A stretch of DNA of 64,000 nt from Heterobilharzia americana (GCA_944470555.2 OX104127.1:137348786-137412785); one strand, 5' to 3'. Numbered from the stretch's first letter, positions 45,115-57,659 are shown. Translations and numbers: made by a program. The notes: generated from the sequence alone by a model not told the origin.

Positions 45115-45440
45115 CAAGTTATGATGGATGATTTTAACTAGTATTAGTTAAGGAACCTTTGAAACCTGGGAGTACTGAACATCCGTTTCGTGTTGGCTTG
45201 GGACTTCTCATCAGTGTGAACACCTTAAGCCAGTACCAGTGAGGATCGTAAGGATCTGCGGCCAGCACGTTGCCAGTGATTAATATTTTCCTACTTCCTT
45301 CAGTTTGCAACATAAATTAACCGCACTCCAGTGTCATCTGTGCTTAACTAGCCTCATTTCCAATTTGGTTGGGTCTATTGGCCAACACTTCTTATTAGAA
45401 CTTCAAGAATTTTATTTCAAAGCAAGTCACTTATGAATAC
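45115..45440 (-). mobile_element. Family-2 hammerhead retroposon, near full length
   Basis: Minus-strand order as in 4256-4621, including the far 5' part (ATTGTACAGTATTCATAAGT GACTTGC). Ribozyme block: ACTGATGAGAAGTCCCAAG and ACACGAAACGGATGTTC; stem II no longer pairs and the triplet is altered. Inactive. Confidence 0.7.
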
Positions 45441-45479
45441 TGTACAATATTTCAATTTGGAGGTTTGTTAAGAGTCTAT

Positions 45480-45745
45480 TGATTCATTTCATTTTGGTAT
45501 TCATCGCCTACTGATATCAACATCAGAACCGCTGAAACCAAACCATGTCAGACATGAAACAGTTACTCAACGATGTAAGTGAACTGAGGTCACGATGTGT
45601 CGTAGATTGATAGGAATAGGAGAATGTATATCATTGATTTGTGACTCAGTGGTGCAACTGAAAAAAGCCGACCCTGGAATTCGGATGTCTATGCTTCGAT
45701 CCCTAATGGCTCAGGGTCATGAGTATCAACTTAAAATCAAGAAAT
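45480..45745. mobile_element. Family-2 fragments
   Basis: 45480-45545 resembles the 3' end in minus orientation (GGTATTCATCGCCTACTGAT ATCAACATCAG). 45640-45745 resembles the tRNA-like head in plus orientation (GACTCAGTGGTGCAACTG and CTTCGATCCCTAATGGCTC). Confidence 0.45.
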
Positions 45746-46114
45746 AAATCCCCACAAACATCGAAATTAATTTATAACGGATGAATTGGTGTTCACATTT
45801 AAGAAGTCAAAAGTTGATTAACTAAAATATTTGGTGATGAGAACAACAAAAAATTAATTAAACTTCTATAAACATTTCTTCTTCATGTCTCGAAATCTGA
45901 AAGTGAATAAAAGTTACGTTACGGTAATTTGTGAAATTTAGCATCAACTAAACCTGTTTAACTCCCGGTTTAAACGTTGAATCCTGCAAAGTTTGGCATC
46001 ATTTCAAGGCCAATTGTTAAATATTATGTATTATATCAGATAATGGAATGCATCTGGTACACATGTGAATGAATTCTATCTTCTCATAACTGAGACATAT
46101 TCCACATTAAATGT

Positions 46115-46310
46115 GTTTATTTGATTTATGACACACAGTGGTACAGTACTATTCACTTGATGACGTTTCGAGCATAAATTATCGTAGCTCATAATCATAT
46201 CAATGTAATCACACAACTTTCGACATTCGATTTTTATAGTTCTGCGACGTTATATGATTTCTTTTTATTGGTAGTAAAATTTTCCATATCTCTGATAGTA
46301 GGCACAATTC
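46115..46310 (-). mobile_element. PLE (group B) inverted terminal copy
   Basis: This segment is the reverse complement, nearly base for base, of 47163-47345, the 3' end of the group-B PLE. The element is thus flanked at its 5' side by an inverted copy of its own end, as at 22910-23510 for group A. Confidence 0.85.
46148..46205 (-). ncRNA. Damaged PLE hammerhead motif (minus copy)
   Basis: Complementary copy of the motif at 47245-47303: stem I, stem II and GAAACGUC are kept, the CUGAUGA strand is changed. Same sequence in both copies. Confidence 0.4.
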
Positions 46311-46329
46311 AGTTCACTTACGAGGTAGA

Positions 46330-47345
46330 AAAAAACAAGGATAATTACCTATGTTGGATTGCAGATGTAAAGAAAGGACAAACGGTGGTTTGGATGCTAC
46401 TATCTACAGAAAACCGACACATTTCAACAGGTATCTAGACTTCAAGTCATCGCATCAAATGTCACTTAATGGCAGGCTTAGTCAAATGTTTAAGCGATAG
46501 AGCCAGAAAACTGACTAGTCAGTGCAAAGACTTAAACAAGGAATTGAAACACGTACAAGAAGCACTAATAGTTAATAATTATCCTCCTCAGTTTATCAAG
46601 AAATTCGTACAGGCACACAAGAAACGAAATAATAACCGTCACACGAGTACGAATTATAACGACAATACAAGTAGAAAGGAGTTCATAGCCTCCATTGTGT
46701 TACCCCATAAGGAAGGTACATCAGAAATTTTACGTAGGATCTTCAACAAAGCTGGAATCAGAGTGGCATTTAAACTTTCAAACTTACTCAGAGGTAAGCT
46801 TTGTCAGCTGACTTGAGAATCAGATAGAACCAGTTACGCAAAATAATCTAATTTATCAAATTTCATGTAAGGACTGTGAGATCAAGTACATAGAATAAAC
46901 TAACCGATTGGAGTTAGTTAGAACAGCCGAACATAGGAAGTTGGCTAAATATAAAATCAAAGACCCGAATAAGATCAATAATCTAGAAGATAACTAGGCT
47001 ACTGCAATGCACGCATTAACACACAATCACAAAATAGGGTGGGATAAAGCCACTGTACTTAAGTCCAACATAATTAGGTGGCGAGTGAGATTGATTATTG
47101 AATCTTTGTTAATCGAACCAACACGCAACACATGTAACAGAAATAGCGCAACGTCTGTACCAGAGATATGGAAAATTTTACTACCAATAAAAAGAAATCA
47201 TATAACGTCGCAGAACTATAAAAATCGAATGTCGAAAGTTGTGTGATTACATTGATATGATTATGAGCTACGATAATTTATGCTCGAAACGTCATCAAGT
47301 GAATAGTACTGTACCACTGTGTGTCATAAATCAAATAAACAAATC
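46330..47345 (+). pseudogene. PLE (group B), 5'-truncated RT plus GIY-YIG
   Basis: Begins inside the RT: LPMLDCRCKERTNGGLDATI YRKPTHFNRYLDFKSSHQ (thumb-side motif), then an open frame 46469-46816 with ELKHVQEALIVNNYPPQFIK, EFIASIVLPHKEGTSEILRR and GIRVAFKLSN. After a stop: SCKDCEIKYIE (GIY-YIG region, Gly of YIG changed), AEHRKLAKYKIKDPN, and a second open frame 47007-47246 with MHALTHNHKIGWDKATVL and RWRVRLIIESLLIEPTRNTC. The catalytic YVDD part is not included. Six or more stops. Flanked by inverted copies of its 3' end. Confidence 0.8.
47245..47303 (+). ncRNA. Damaged PLE hammerhead motif (plus copy)
   Basis: CATTGAT (stem I 5' side), ATGATTAT in the place of CUGAUGA, stem II GAGC/GCUC around 13 nt, GAAAC, minimal stem III ACGU with triplet GUC, then ATCAAG (stem I 3' side pairing with the TTGAT). 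The GAAACGUC end is typical of PLE hammerheads. The 5' core strand has at least two changes and one extra base, so cleavage is not expected. Confidence 0.4.
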
Positions 47346-47601
47346 TAATATGGAACTACATCCTACCACAATCCCCATGTTTGCACTTATATTAATGAAA
47401 CATATGGTCTTCCTGTTTGAAAACGGAGAAATATGTTTGACACTTACATCTCATTTCTCTAACACTTGAACTGGTTATGGAACCGGCAAGAGACATTCGT
47501 CAGAAACTGACATAACATGACAAAAGAAATAATTTAAATTAATTGATGCAAAATGATGATGAATTAACTAGATTTTTTAGTGTTTCGTATTTAAGAACGT
47601 T

Positions 47602-48004
47602 ATCTCATTAGCAGATTGGCAGGCGAAGCAGAACAAGCTGCAAGCAGGAGAGACCTGACAACATTATATCAAATAACCAGGTTACTATCCAGGAAGAGAT
47701 CAACTCAGACAAAGTAAATGAAAGATATTGAAGGAAAGCTAGTTACCAAAGAGGAGAAACAAATGAAATAATTGGCTGACCACTTCTAAAAGCTCTTGAA
47801 TCGATAACTACCTGCAACTTGACGAGTTAAGCGTCTGAGTCGAGCATGACATGGAGATCATGTGAGGAAGAAATGAAAGCTTGTGGGCAGTCGTGGCTTC
47901 AGGTTTAAAAGACTTCAGAGAAGAGAGTGCACTGGAGGCGTGCTACTGAATCCCTGTGTTCCCCTGGGAACCCAAGAGAAAAATAATAATAATAATCTCA
48001 TTAG
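47602..48004. repeat. 10-bp target-site duplication around short RTE copy
   Basis: ATCTCATTAG at 47602-47611 and 47995-48004 directly bound the element. Confidence 0.75.
47612..47994 (+). mobile_element. RTE-type element, 5'-truncated and internally deleted
   Basis: Matches the RTE at 19865-20090 (GAGACCTGACAACATTAT, AAATAACCAGGTTACTATCC, GGCTGACCACTTCTAAAAGC) and then jumps to the part equivalent to 21560-21739 (GACATGGAGATCATGTGAGG AAGAAATGAAAGC), ending in GGGAACCCAAGAG and an AATAATAATAAT tail. About 1.45 kb of RT is missing. The deletion is inside one target duplication, so the short form inserted as such or was deleted later. Confidence 0.75.
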
Positions 48005-48502
48005 TTGGAGAAAAAGAACAATACGTAATTCTCTTGTTATAACTAATAAATGACGAAATCCTCTATTAATCAGTTTCTCCAACCGTGTTTATTCTTCAGA
48101 CTATTTGAACATTGTATTTAAATCAGTCCTTGTTTGTTCTGAAGTGACAGTATGCATTAAACTACTATGTTCTATTTAAGTAGTTTACAACAGAACAAAC
48201 TAACTGATGCGAAATCTTTCTCTAAGAATCCTTGATCACTTCAGTTATTTGTGTCTAATTTGACGTTTTTAAACCTTCTGATGAGTATTTCAATTTGAGT
48301 AGTCAAATTTTTGCAAAGTAAAAGCAACGCTGATGGACTTATCATCTTCGGTTTAATTAATAAAGTTGCCTGCATGGATTGTAGCTAGTGGTGGTACCTG
48401 TCATGAAGTCGAGATAGTGAACTTACTGGGCAGATTACACAACTAATTCTTGGGAAAATTAAAGATACCGTTCAAGGAACAATTTCAAAATGATCTTGTT
48501 TA

Positions 48503-48853
48503 TTGAAGATAAGGAATAAACTCATTGATAGCCATCATTCAGCAACGAATCAACCAAGAAACTTATTCAGTCACCTAACCAATGAAATTTATCTTAAAAA
48601 TTCCAGTTTATATCTTAGAAGCTGTAATCTAAATTGTCTGAGTGAAAAAATATCAGCCCCATTAGACCAATTGTCAGCAGATGGAAGAACTGTACCTATG
48701 TGCATTGCCAATATAGCAGTAGCAACTAGAAGAATACTAAATTACTACAAAGTATACTGCACAAACCAAAAAGCTCAGCTTTTAAAAATGAACATCGGAA
48801 TTTTCCCCAGAGCATCAACTGTGACCACTATCTGTTTTGAAAATCTGCACTAA
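48503..48853 (+). other. Unidentified open frame, 116 codons
   Basis: No ATG at its start (TTG at 48503). Reads KIRNKLIDSHHSATNQPRNL, LRSCNLNCLSEKISAPLDQL SADGRTVPMCIANIAVATRR and ILNYYKVYCTNQKAQLLKM. It is longer than most chance frames here and has protein-like composition with several Cys. No acceptor with a good pyrimidine tract precedes it. It may be a piece of a retroelement that I cannot name, or an exon. Confidence 0.25.
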
Positions 48854-50245
48854 ATCTAAAAAAATACGGTCATGATAACTATAACAAGATATCAGGCAAG
48901 TTCTTGTAGATTGATCAATCAAAAACCTTAATCCACGGAACCATGAACATGAACATCCTCTACAAACAAGTGAAGAACAAATGCTTCATGGGACACTAGA
49001 TGTTGTTGTTTGGGTCACGTAATAACATAGAGAAAGAAAACTGTGTCAGCAAATTCGAAGTGAAAATACTTAAGTAAATTAGACTGAAGCGGAAGTCCAT
49101 GCATCTCAAGATTAATCAATAAGTGACGACATGCTAAGTTCCAACATTTAAGATGAAAATTCATTTGAAAGTATTTATCAAAAACCAAACAACTGATAAG
49201 ATTCAAGGTGCCATGAACAGATGAATTAAAAAGAATCCATAAGTCATAGATGTGATATAACTCCACCAACAAACTTCAGACTTTTTAAAATAATAAGGTG
49301 CAATTTCACATGAAAAGTGTAGTTACTCTGACTAAACTATCTTTACTGGTGGCTTCTTATCATACACATCATTACTTAATTAACTTCGAGATAGAAAGGA
49401 GTAAACAAGGTGAGAATAAAGAAAATTATTGGAAAGTAGTTAAGCCTTTCTGTTCATTGATTCATGAGTTTACATAATCCAGTTTTAGAGAGGGTCAATT
49501 ATCTCTAGTTGCATCTATGAGTGAGTGCGGTTTTAATCTCTGAGGCTGCAGGAGTATCTAAGGCTTCTAAGGCTTTATGCAAACGTTTTTAGTCATTTAA
49601 TGGGAAACTGAACTTCAATCACAAATGTGTAGTAACAGTGAGACCTAGTTATTATTAGTTCTAAATACAAATCTATACATCAGTTTACAATAACAACAAT
49701 ATTCTTAGTAATTTTCTTAATGTAGAAATTAATCTTCGTTATCTGATTGCATCTAAAAACAATGTTGCGTGACAGAATAAACATTAATGCCATTTTGCAT
49801 CTATTCTCCTTATCATGACAGTGAGAAATTCATTCTTATAAGATACAATCTCACTGCCTATTAAGGGAAATACCTCAATTATAAGACGGAACCAATCAAC
49901 TGATGTTGGCTTATTCGCCACTTGTTGAACATAAGCGTTAAGTTTACAATAGGTTTTCTCAGTCATATATATAGCCAACCGTTTCCTAGGAGATAAATCT
50001 GATGATTTGGAGATTCCCAGGTACTGTGCAAAGGAAAGTGGAATACTTTGCAACATGTACATGCGTATTCAGACACTTGCAGTGTTTATGCGCAATTATA
50101 GATTCCTAAAAAAAGCAAGAACTAAGCTCACTCCAGGTGCATGTTTGAAATTCTGTATGGTTACAGTTACTTCACAGTTATTCAAAATAATAGAGAATGC
50201 TAATAATACCTGTGTCTGAACCCCTATTAAGGGTTTCGGAGATCC
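48854..50245. other. Unassigned DNA
   Basis: Frames at 49784-50062 (-) and 50007-50219 (+) overlap and neither has support; the plus one runs into the CR1-like scrap that follows. Nothing else recognised. Confidence 0.35.
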
Positions 50246-50700
50246 CTAGTCAGTTTGCAACCAAAAGAAAAAAGAGGCACTCAGGTTATAATCTTGACAA
50301 AAATACCAGGTATGTTAGATGTCCCTTTTTAGACTTTACTTCAGCATTTGATTCTGTCCCAAGACCTCTTTTGCTAGATAAGCTGGCCGAGTCAAATACT
50401 GAGTCCTGTAAAATCATATGACCGTACTCCCATAACCGCTTCTGCATATTGAGCTAGTATTAGTTTTGACTGTAGTATCAATTTTATCAAGTATGCTGAT
50501 GATCTGACTGTTTTCATACTTGTACCCTCTTAAATAGATTGTTCCCAAATGAACGGTTTCCTATCTAGTGTCAGGCGATGGTTCTCCATGAATGGTCTTG
50601 TTCTTAATCCTTCAGAATGACAGACTATAAAATTTAGTTTCATTTGTAAGTATAACCTATGTAAACTGCTTATAGTCTTACTTTAGAGATATGCAAACCA
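50246..50700 (+). pseudogene. CR1/Jockey-like reverse transcriptase scrap
   Basis: Open frame to 50421 reads CPFLDFTSAFDSVPRPLLLD KLAES, the DFTSAFDSV motif A region of non-LTR RTs (catalytic Asp). After a gap: FIKYADDLTVFILVPS with the catalytic YADD (about 50485-50530; the preceding residues need a frame change), then MNGFLSSVRRWFSMNGLVLN PSE. The template-grip segment between them is deleted. A clear RT, but only about 130 residues remain. Confidence 0.7.
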
Positions 50701-50819
50701 AGTTGAGATTTGATGATTTCAAAAGTTTGGCCATTGTATAAATGGTATTCATTAGTTTGGTCTGTCTTTGAAGAACAGCACATATTCTAATAATGGATGA
50801 AAATGAAAAAGCTAAGGGA

Positions 50820-51400
50820 TAAGAATTTGTGAACAAGATACTGAAATGGATAATTATCCGGTAAAATTCACTCGCAAAATAGAAAATAACATTAAATTAG
50901 ATCCCAGAACTACTCTTAAATCATGGGCCTCAACAAGAGTTATCCCCTACAGATCACATACATCGGATGAAATTAGGAGAGTGCTCAATAAGTGGAATAT
51001 CACAGTGTTCTACAGAACATCAAACACATTACAGAGCATCTTAGTTCACTTGAAAGATGGGATCTCTCTAGGTTCACAATCTGTATTTATAAGAAAAAAT
51101 GCTCAGACTACTATGTAGTATACATGAATTAAACTTTCCGTGTAATCAAAGTAAGAAAACATGAACAGTGAAGCGCTTCAACTCGACACCACAGAAATAC
51201 AGTGGGACTGGAAAAACTTGAAAAAACACCAACCATATCTCTACAGGCTATAATTTTAGGCCACAAGGTTGATTTTGACAATATTGAAATTGTTCAGAAA
51301 GGCTTTAGGAATAATAAAGAATGTCTCATAGCCGAATCTCTTCACATCAGGTGGAATCAAAATTGTCTAAATAAGAATGACTGAATAAAACGTAGTTTAA
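50820..51400 (+). pseudogene. PLE (group B-like) C-terminal relic
   Basis: Open frame 50846-51118: STRVIPYRSHTSDEIRRVLN KWNITVFYRTSNTLQSILVH L, the PLE linker between RT and endonuclease (compare IVLPHKEGTSEILRR at 46690). After stops: HQPYLYRL and ILGHKVDFDNIEIVQKGFRN, then IAESLHIRWNQNCLNKND, matching the endonuclease C-terminal order (H/NRVAxH, E-x-W-H). The YIG part is lost. Dead. Confidence 0.6.
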
Positions 51401-51762
51401 TCTGCTCTCAACCTACCCCAATATACTGACATAACCAACATACATGTCGTAAAAACTATTAACGCATAAAAACATACAAATCCGTCTGTAATTCATACAC
51501 TCTTCACACACAACACACTATATATGGATATCATCCTAATCCTACAATTCTGACAATGCAGAATTATTCATGCAGAAGAACACTTGTCAAGTTATCATAT
51601 ATAAGCTTGAATATTGTAGATCCCGGTTTACTACAACTTAGATAAAGCCATTAGTACTAAATAGCATGACGTCAGTTGAAACAAAGTTATTTTGTTCCAA
51701 ATTCATTGGGAAATAAGAATACTAAAATAATGCTTGTCTCATGATTCCTCTTTTATTGATAG

Positions 51763-51799
51763 TTGTGTATTAGAGTATGTCACAGTATGATTTATCTTG
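51763..51799 (+). other. Possible 37-nt small exon
   Basis: Acceptor TTCCTCTTTTATTGATAG ends at 51762 and donor GTAAGTG starts at 51800. The 37 nt are open in one frame (LCIRVCHSMIYL plus one base). No partner exons were found. Confidence 0.2.
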
Positions 51800-54070
51800 G
51801 TAAGTGTTTTTCTTCCTACCTGCCCTGGTCCTGTTATATCATACTTATTTCCAAAAAGTATTTTCCACCTAACTTTTAACATTAGGAAGCTAAGAGTATC
51901 TTGCATAACTCAGCCTGTTTTCCCTCTCCACTGCATCTTGCCTATTCTCCACTATTGTTTCGCTTTATTCTTTCTTGGGTTGCTAAAAAAGGACTATACT
52001 ATATTGCGTTGCACTTTGAAGATTGTTAGCAAAAACTCGTGGTGTACCTTCATATCTTCTTATTGAAACTGTTGTCAACAAAACATCTTAATTCATATAA
52101 ACATATGGCAGGAGTTATTGTATCAAATGACCAGCATCCTCTTCGCTTGAAGTTTTCTGCATGTCGGTCCTCAGGCAAGACTAGGAGCAATTAAATAAGA
52201 CTTTATGCACGCAAAACCAAATACAAACACATTAACATACCCCGTTTAGCTCATTCCCAGTGAGAGGAAGAAAATGTTAAAAATGAACTAACTAATCAAT
52301 ACTTTTTGTTGGCAAACCAATCTAAAATTACACACAGCTTGCCTTTATTTAAGTATTATGAATCCAATTACCTATGTGTCTATTTACCTAAGGTTAACTC
52401 TGCATTTTCAACAAAGTTGTAGATGGAGTAAATATTCGTGTATTTTATGTATAATTTGTAATTATTTCATTTCACGCATACATAAGAACTGTTTCTGTCC
52501 AAGTGATGTTATGTGACATGCTGGAATGTCTGTACAGTATTCCCACAATATCTTTCAGAATAAATCTATTATGGTTACTATCATTATTATTAGTGGTAAA
52601 ATAATTAAGCGATAACTTGTAATAGAGTAAGCAACGGATTATAAGCAGTTAATAAAGGTATGATTCTACTACCGAGATTATACTGATGAAACCCTGAGAA
52701 ATGAAGTCCTATACACAAAGTATAAAGGTGAAAAAACTGAAAATCATTTCTTTTTCTCCTTGATTTGGTATTTGATCGCGGACATCTCATCATCTGGCTT
52801 TTCAACATAATGAGTACAACTCGACTGAATATATTATTTGATGATGAAATAGGTCAGTGAAGTTAGATCAATGAGAAGCAAGTGTAGTACTGTAGATACA
52901 CACAACTTTGTTAGATGCACCAAGAATATGATCATATCTGAAAGCAATATGATCTAACTAGATGTTTTCTACTTTTCTAATCATATTACTAGTGAAATCT
53001 GTGTTTTTTTTTGGAATGAATACAGTGGATTGACGAGCAAGACTAACGGACTCAGCCAATGGAGTAGGGTTACAGTTAATAAGCAAAAAAACTTATTGTA
53101 CTACCCATGAAAAAAAATTAATATGCAACCAATCTAATAAGGTTGTTTTTCAGTTTTTTACTATCTTACCTAATTGACATCTTGATGGCATGTTTTGATA
53201 AGCAGTACGTGAAACAATTAACTCTCAAGATTCATTTATACAGAAAATATATGAAAGAGCTACTTGTTATCTCTTAAGGAAACATTGTGAAAGATAAACC
53301 ATCTCAATGGTTCTCTTGCATTAAAGAAACAAACGCTCAGTATTTTCCTATAACTATTTGGGATGCCAATAAATGAAATATAACATGAAGCTTACTTGGA
53401 AATCATTACACAAATGTATGTTCACACGATTTAATTGAGTGGACAGTATTTAACATCCTATATATGTTTTTGCATTTTCTGAAGTTTATAACAGAAGTTA
53501 AAAGTCAAAATTGCAATAGTATTTATTTAGTACGTTATTCCTTTCATTTTGAATCTTCTTTCAAGGTAGTCTTTATGGCTACGTTGAATAAACAAAGAAG
53601 ATAGACTTCTCCACTGTTCTTAAGTAGACAAATCATTTAAAAGGCATGAACAACACCCTAACTTTGTACTCAAAACATTTTTGAAAGTTTGGTTTAACTG
53701 CTTTAATTATACCGAGAAATATGTAATCATCAGTTTGAGGAACAAATTTGTCTGTGTGGTTAGGCTTTTAGAACAAGGACGGTAATGCATAACTTTATTT
53801 TAAACTCCTTTTGAACTGAAAATTTTTTGTACACACTTAGAAGAATATAAAAACTACTGTAATAAAAAGACTGTACTAAAACACGATTACTCAGTTATCC
53901 TTTCGCCAAAGCTAATAAAATAAAACTGTACGACTCCAGTGTTGTACTGTACATCTTTTATGCCTACGCAAAAGTTACAATGTTTTCATTGACGTCTATC
54001 ATATGATCTGTAACGTGTTTGGATAATCTGCAGAGTAACTGTTATTTCGCTAAACACGTCTGGAAGATGC
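51800..54070. other. AT-rich, nothing recognised
   Basis: No supported gene or repeat. Confidence 0.45.
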
Positions 54071-54720
54071 ATTCGAGAAGTTGGTGACTTTGCACAACAT
54101 ACAAATCGAAAGTCGCCATCTTGATAAATTCGTAAAGATACATATTACAAAAATGGCAAGAAAGGATGTTCCAGAGGCCAGCAAGAAACTGCTGTACATT
54201 CGGGTACATTTCAGAGGTGGCGTGTTCAACGAGATATTAATTCACAAACTGTGTAGATCAATTCAGAGAACCTCAAACGCTGGTCAATTACAAACTTCGT
54301 TTTCGACACACCCAATAGTAACATCGAGACTGCAAGACTAATTAATATGACTGGTCACTTCCTGTTGTGTTTATCAGTTAAACTGCTTGCGTTACATTGC
54401 CAGTTACATTGGTCGCTTCTCTGGGAATTTGATTTTCCGTGCTCGCGAACACCTTCCAGTGTGGTTCAGTAAAGGTGTAGTGAAGACTATTACCAGCTGC
54501 ATATTTACACACTTGGTTGAAACGAAAGATGAAATGGACACGAATGAGTTGTTTTCTATTCTGTACCGTGTTCCGATCAACTTGCCAAAGGGCACCTGGC
54601 TGAGGACTCTTCAAACTGAAGAAGCAGTAACAATCGTGAGGAAACAATCTGAGTTGTGTGTTCAAAAGTGGTCAGTGTTATCTCTATAATTACCAAAGCC
54701 TATTTCGGGATGACAAATTC
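54071..54720 (+). pseudogene. PLE (group C) endonuclease and linker relic
   Basis: Two open frames. 54081-54341: KKLLYIRVHFRGGVFNEILI HKL and QTSFSTHPIVTSRLQD (PLE linker between RT and endonuclease). After one stop and frame change, 54387-54689: CLRYIASYIGRFSGNLIFRA REHLPVWFSKGVVKTITSCI FTHLVETKDEMDTNELFSIL YRVPINLPKGTWLRTLQTEE AVTIVRKQSELCVQKW. The YIG triad with following Arg, the REHLP segment and the final LCVQK are all kept. This is the best-preserved GIY-YIG region of the window, yet the RT is missing. Confidence 0.8.
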
Positions 54721-55460
54721 GTTAGCATCCTGTCCCACATAATCTAACTCCATCCCGTATATACCACTGTAACCTACAACCTGAAATAATTTAAACAGGT
54801 TCTCCCAACCTATTTAGTTCCCCAATGTCAGTACCATCCTATCAAGCTACTATTCTTCAAATCATCTTTCTTAGTTTGTATCATATAACTGTTATAAACA
54901 CCTTCCTTTTGTTTTGTTAAACTGTCACCTTACAGCATTACCTGCGCCGTATAATCGTTTAGATAATGAACTATTTTACTGCATTGAATTCCAGTAATAA
55001 TTGATTCTATCATTAACATTCACACAATTTTCTCAATTGACTTCCTCAACTGTATAATGTTATTATCAAACTGGCAAGCGAAATCTCAATATTGCTGATG
55101 AATAATTCTTCAATATGTACTTATAACTGTAGGAACTGAAGAAGTTTTGAAAAGAATATTCTTTGTCCACTCAATGGCTTTACATTATTATTTGCCATTT
55201 ATTCAGTAGCGGATGTTAACGCCTCTACAGTAACAGAGTGACTAATGTTCTTCGAAGTTACCTTTAAATCTACAGTATGGTTATTTAATGAAAAGTTATC
55301 AACTTAACATAGATCCCTGAGTGTAGCAAAAGTAAAACTCTAGGTAATATTAGTTATTTTTTCAGTTGCTCAGTGTTTTACCTTTCTTGTTTACTAATTA
55401 TATTTCTCCATCAAACAAGGGTACCGCCTAAGGGGTAAGTTCAGGGAGCAGTCAGCACTT
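54721..55460. other. AT-rich, nothing recognised
   Basis: No supported features. A GAACTGAAGAAGTTTTGAAA segment at about 55135 recalls a hammerhead but has no stems. Confidence 0.4.
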
Positions 55461-55810
55461 ATCCATGGCAACGAATGGAACACTTCATTAAATGGTATGT
55501 GTCAGTTCGCCTGCCAGTAAGCAGAGAAGTATATCTATCGTACAATGCACCAGCTTGCAATACGCACTGGCGACCATTATCCAGTCTAGTCAACAAAGAG
55601 AGAACAGAAATGCCCCTTGTCTCTGTAACGGAACACCAGAAATCCCAGCACACTTGAATCATTTCGATAAACCTTTCAAAATTTTTCATTAAACGCAACC
55701 AGACATTCCTAAAGAAGCCAGAATGCACCACTTAAGCATAAATGAAGCATTGGCAACTCAAAGGTTCAAAAAACAGTTATCGTGTACTTAAAAGAACCAA
55801 GTAAAAACCC
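55461..55810 (+). pseudogene. PLE C-terminal scrap
   Basis: The last part reads IPKEARMHHLSINEALATQR FKKQL, the C-terminal IPKExRxRHLSIxEALAIxRF motif of group-C PLEs. The preceding frames at 55475-55692 may be its decayed endonuclease part but cannot be aligned by eye. Confidence 0.5.
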
Positions 55811-57640
55811 TATATCACGACTAATGTGAAGGATTAATAACTTCAAATAATTCCCTCGCGATGTAATTAACTTCATTTGCCAATAATCTGTTTATCCTTC
55901 TATTCTTAATACTTATAGGTATTAAGTAACTTTCTTTCTTTTGTGCAATGAAATTTGACGTTCCCTTAGAAGCGATGCTGGAGTTTCCTACTGTATCAAC
56001 CCTATGTTCATCAATGTACAGTTAATAGAATGAGTTTATCAAAATGAAAACTATTTTTTCACTACAGTCTTCTAATCTCTTTACCTACGACCAGATAACT
56101 TTGCTCAAATATTTAAAAAGCATTTTTCCACTGAAAGCAAATTCATTTTTGTGATAGTGTGTAGAAAGATTGACGAAATCTTCTTAAGAAGCAGCATGCG
56201 CCTAAAGCATTTTACAACCAATCGCCTTGCTTCGAAATCTCGGGAAGAAACATATAAACTAAAGTTTAACTATTAGGGGGTTGAAGAGATGAAAAACCAA
56301 TACAGTTCGAATCTAGTAGGCCTAGAAATAGCCTAGGCTCTTGTAATGTATGTTTAAGCCTTGTAATTTGTATATTTGGGTGAAGGTTGCAACTAATGTT
56401 GTAAATACATCTTCTGTCCTTTTACCGTCTTTTCTGTTTACGCAGAAACTGAGTGACCACTGAGAGTGGGATCTGAAGCCTCTATCAACTCACTGGTAAA
56501 GATACATAAAAGTGGGAACTGAAGACTATCAAACGTTTACCTTAGAAATATAACTGGAAATACTTTGAAGTATTGTGAGTGACTATTTGTGTATTCAACT
56601 TCTGAAGTGAAAACTTTCACTAGTCGTAATCTATCCGTAAAAATCACTGGAAAATAAATACTCTGAATGTTGGATACTTTCCATGATAGTTTTTAAATTA
56701 AATCTTTTACGCAGAATAGAGATCGAGTTACGCAACTAACTTGTATGTTCTCTTATTTTTGTGCCATTCTTGATGAGGCTTTACCTGGATTTTCATCGCG
56801 ACAAATTTTTATTTCATACAACAGTAACCCTTAGGAATGCACAGTTCCAGTGTTCAAAAAGATTAGGTCAATTATTGTCTAATCTATCTTCTTATTGCTT
56901 TTGAGTTAAGCAGAAAAAGGTGACAACAAATGAGTGGCTACAAATGAAATACACCTCTCTGAACAGTCCAACTTTTTTTAGCTACATTACTGATATTATT
57001 GAAATCAAGGACGCCAATAAAAGTACACCTTTCCCGGTTGATCGACTATAATAACTTGAGACAGTGAATGAAGTTGTCGACAATGAATAGAAGCTGCAAA
57101 TAAGCATATGAAGTTATGAATGGTACATGCAGAAACCACTCAAATTAACTCATACAAATGGAGATTTGTAGCCGTTGTACTATGTGGCAGTCACTTACTG
57201 AATGTTTCCAAGTGAATTTTATATGCTTGTATGTCTGTGTGTTAATAAGAAATTCAGTTTCCCCCTGGTTCTTTATTGCATGTAGGATAAACTATCATGA
57301 AGTGAAAAAGATGAAAGTGAATCTGGATCCTAGATAATTTGATTTCACTTAATAGTCAAATCATTGTATGCTGTAGGTTATATTATTGTATCATCACCAA
57401 TATGGCACAATTTTTAATGTGAGAAACAAAACATCCTCGTTGTATACTGAACGGATATTATGGTTTGTTAACTTACCTGATAGGAGAACATTTATAACCA
57501 ATAGGTTTTTCCTTGTCTTATAATAATTTACTAATCATCTGTTGCTCAGCTGTGCGATAAGATCACCGATTCAAGGGGCTTGCAGCTGAAATAAATAGTG
57601 ATGCTAAGTATTTGAAGTTAATCAGTGAAAGTCGTGATAC
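55811..57640. other. AT-rich, nothing recognised
   Basis: No supported features. Confidence 0.45.
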
Positions 57641-57659
57641 TATAATAATAATAATAATA
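57641..57659. repeat. TAA/ATA microsatellite
   Basis: Six repeats of a TAA-type trinucleotide. Confidence 0.9.

Noticed and set aside
55130..55165. Hammerhead at CTGAAGA...GAAAAG
   Set aside because: Core-like words occur but neither stem II nor stem I can be paired and there is no cleavage triplet in position.
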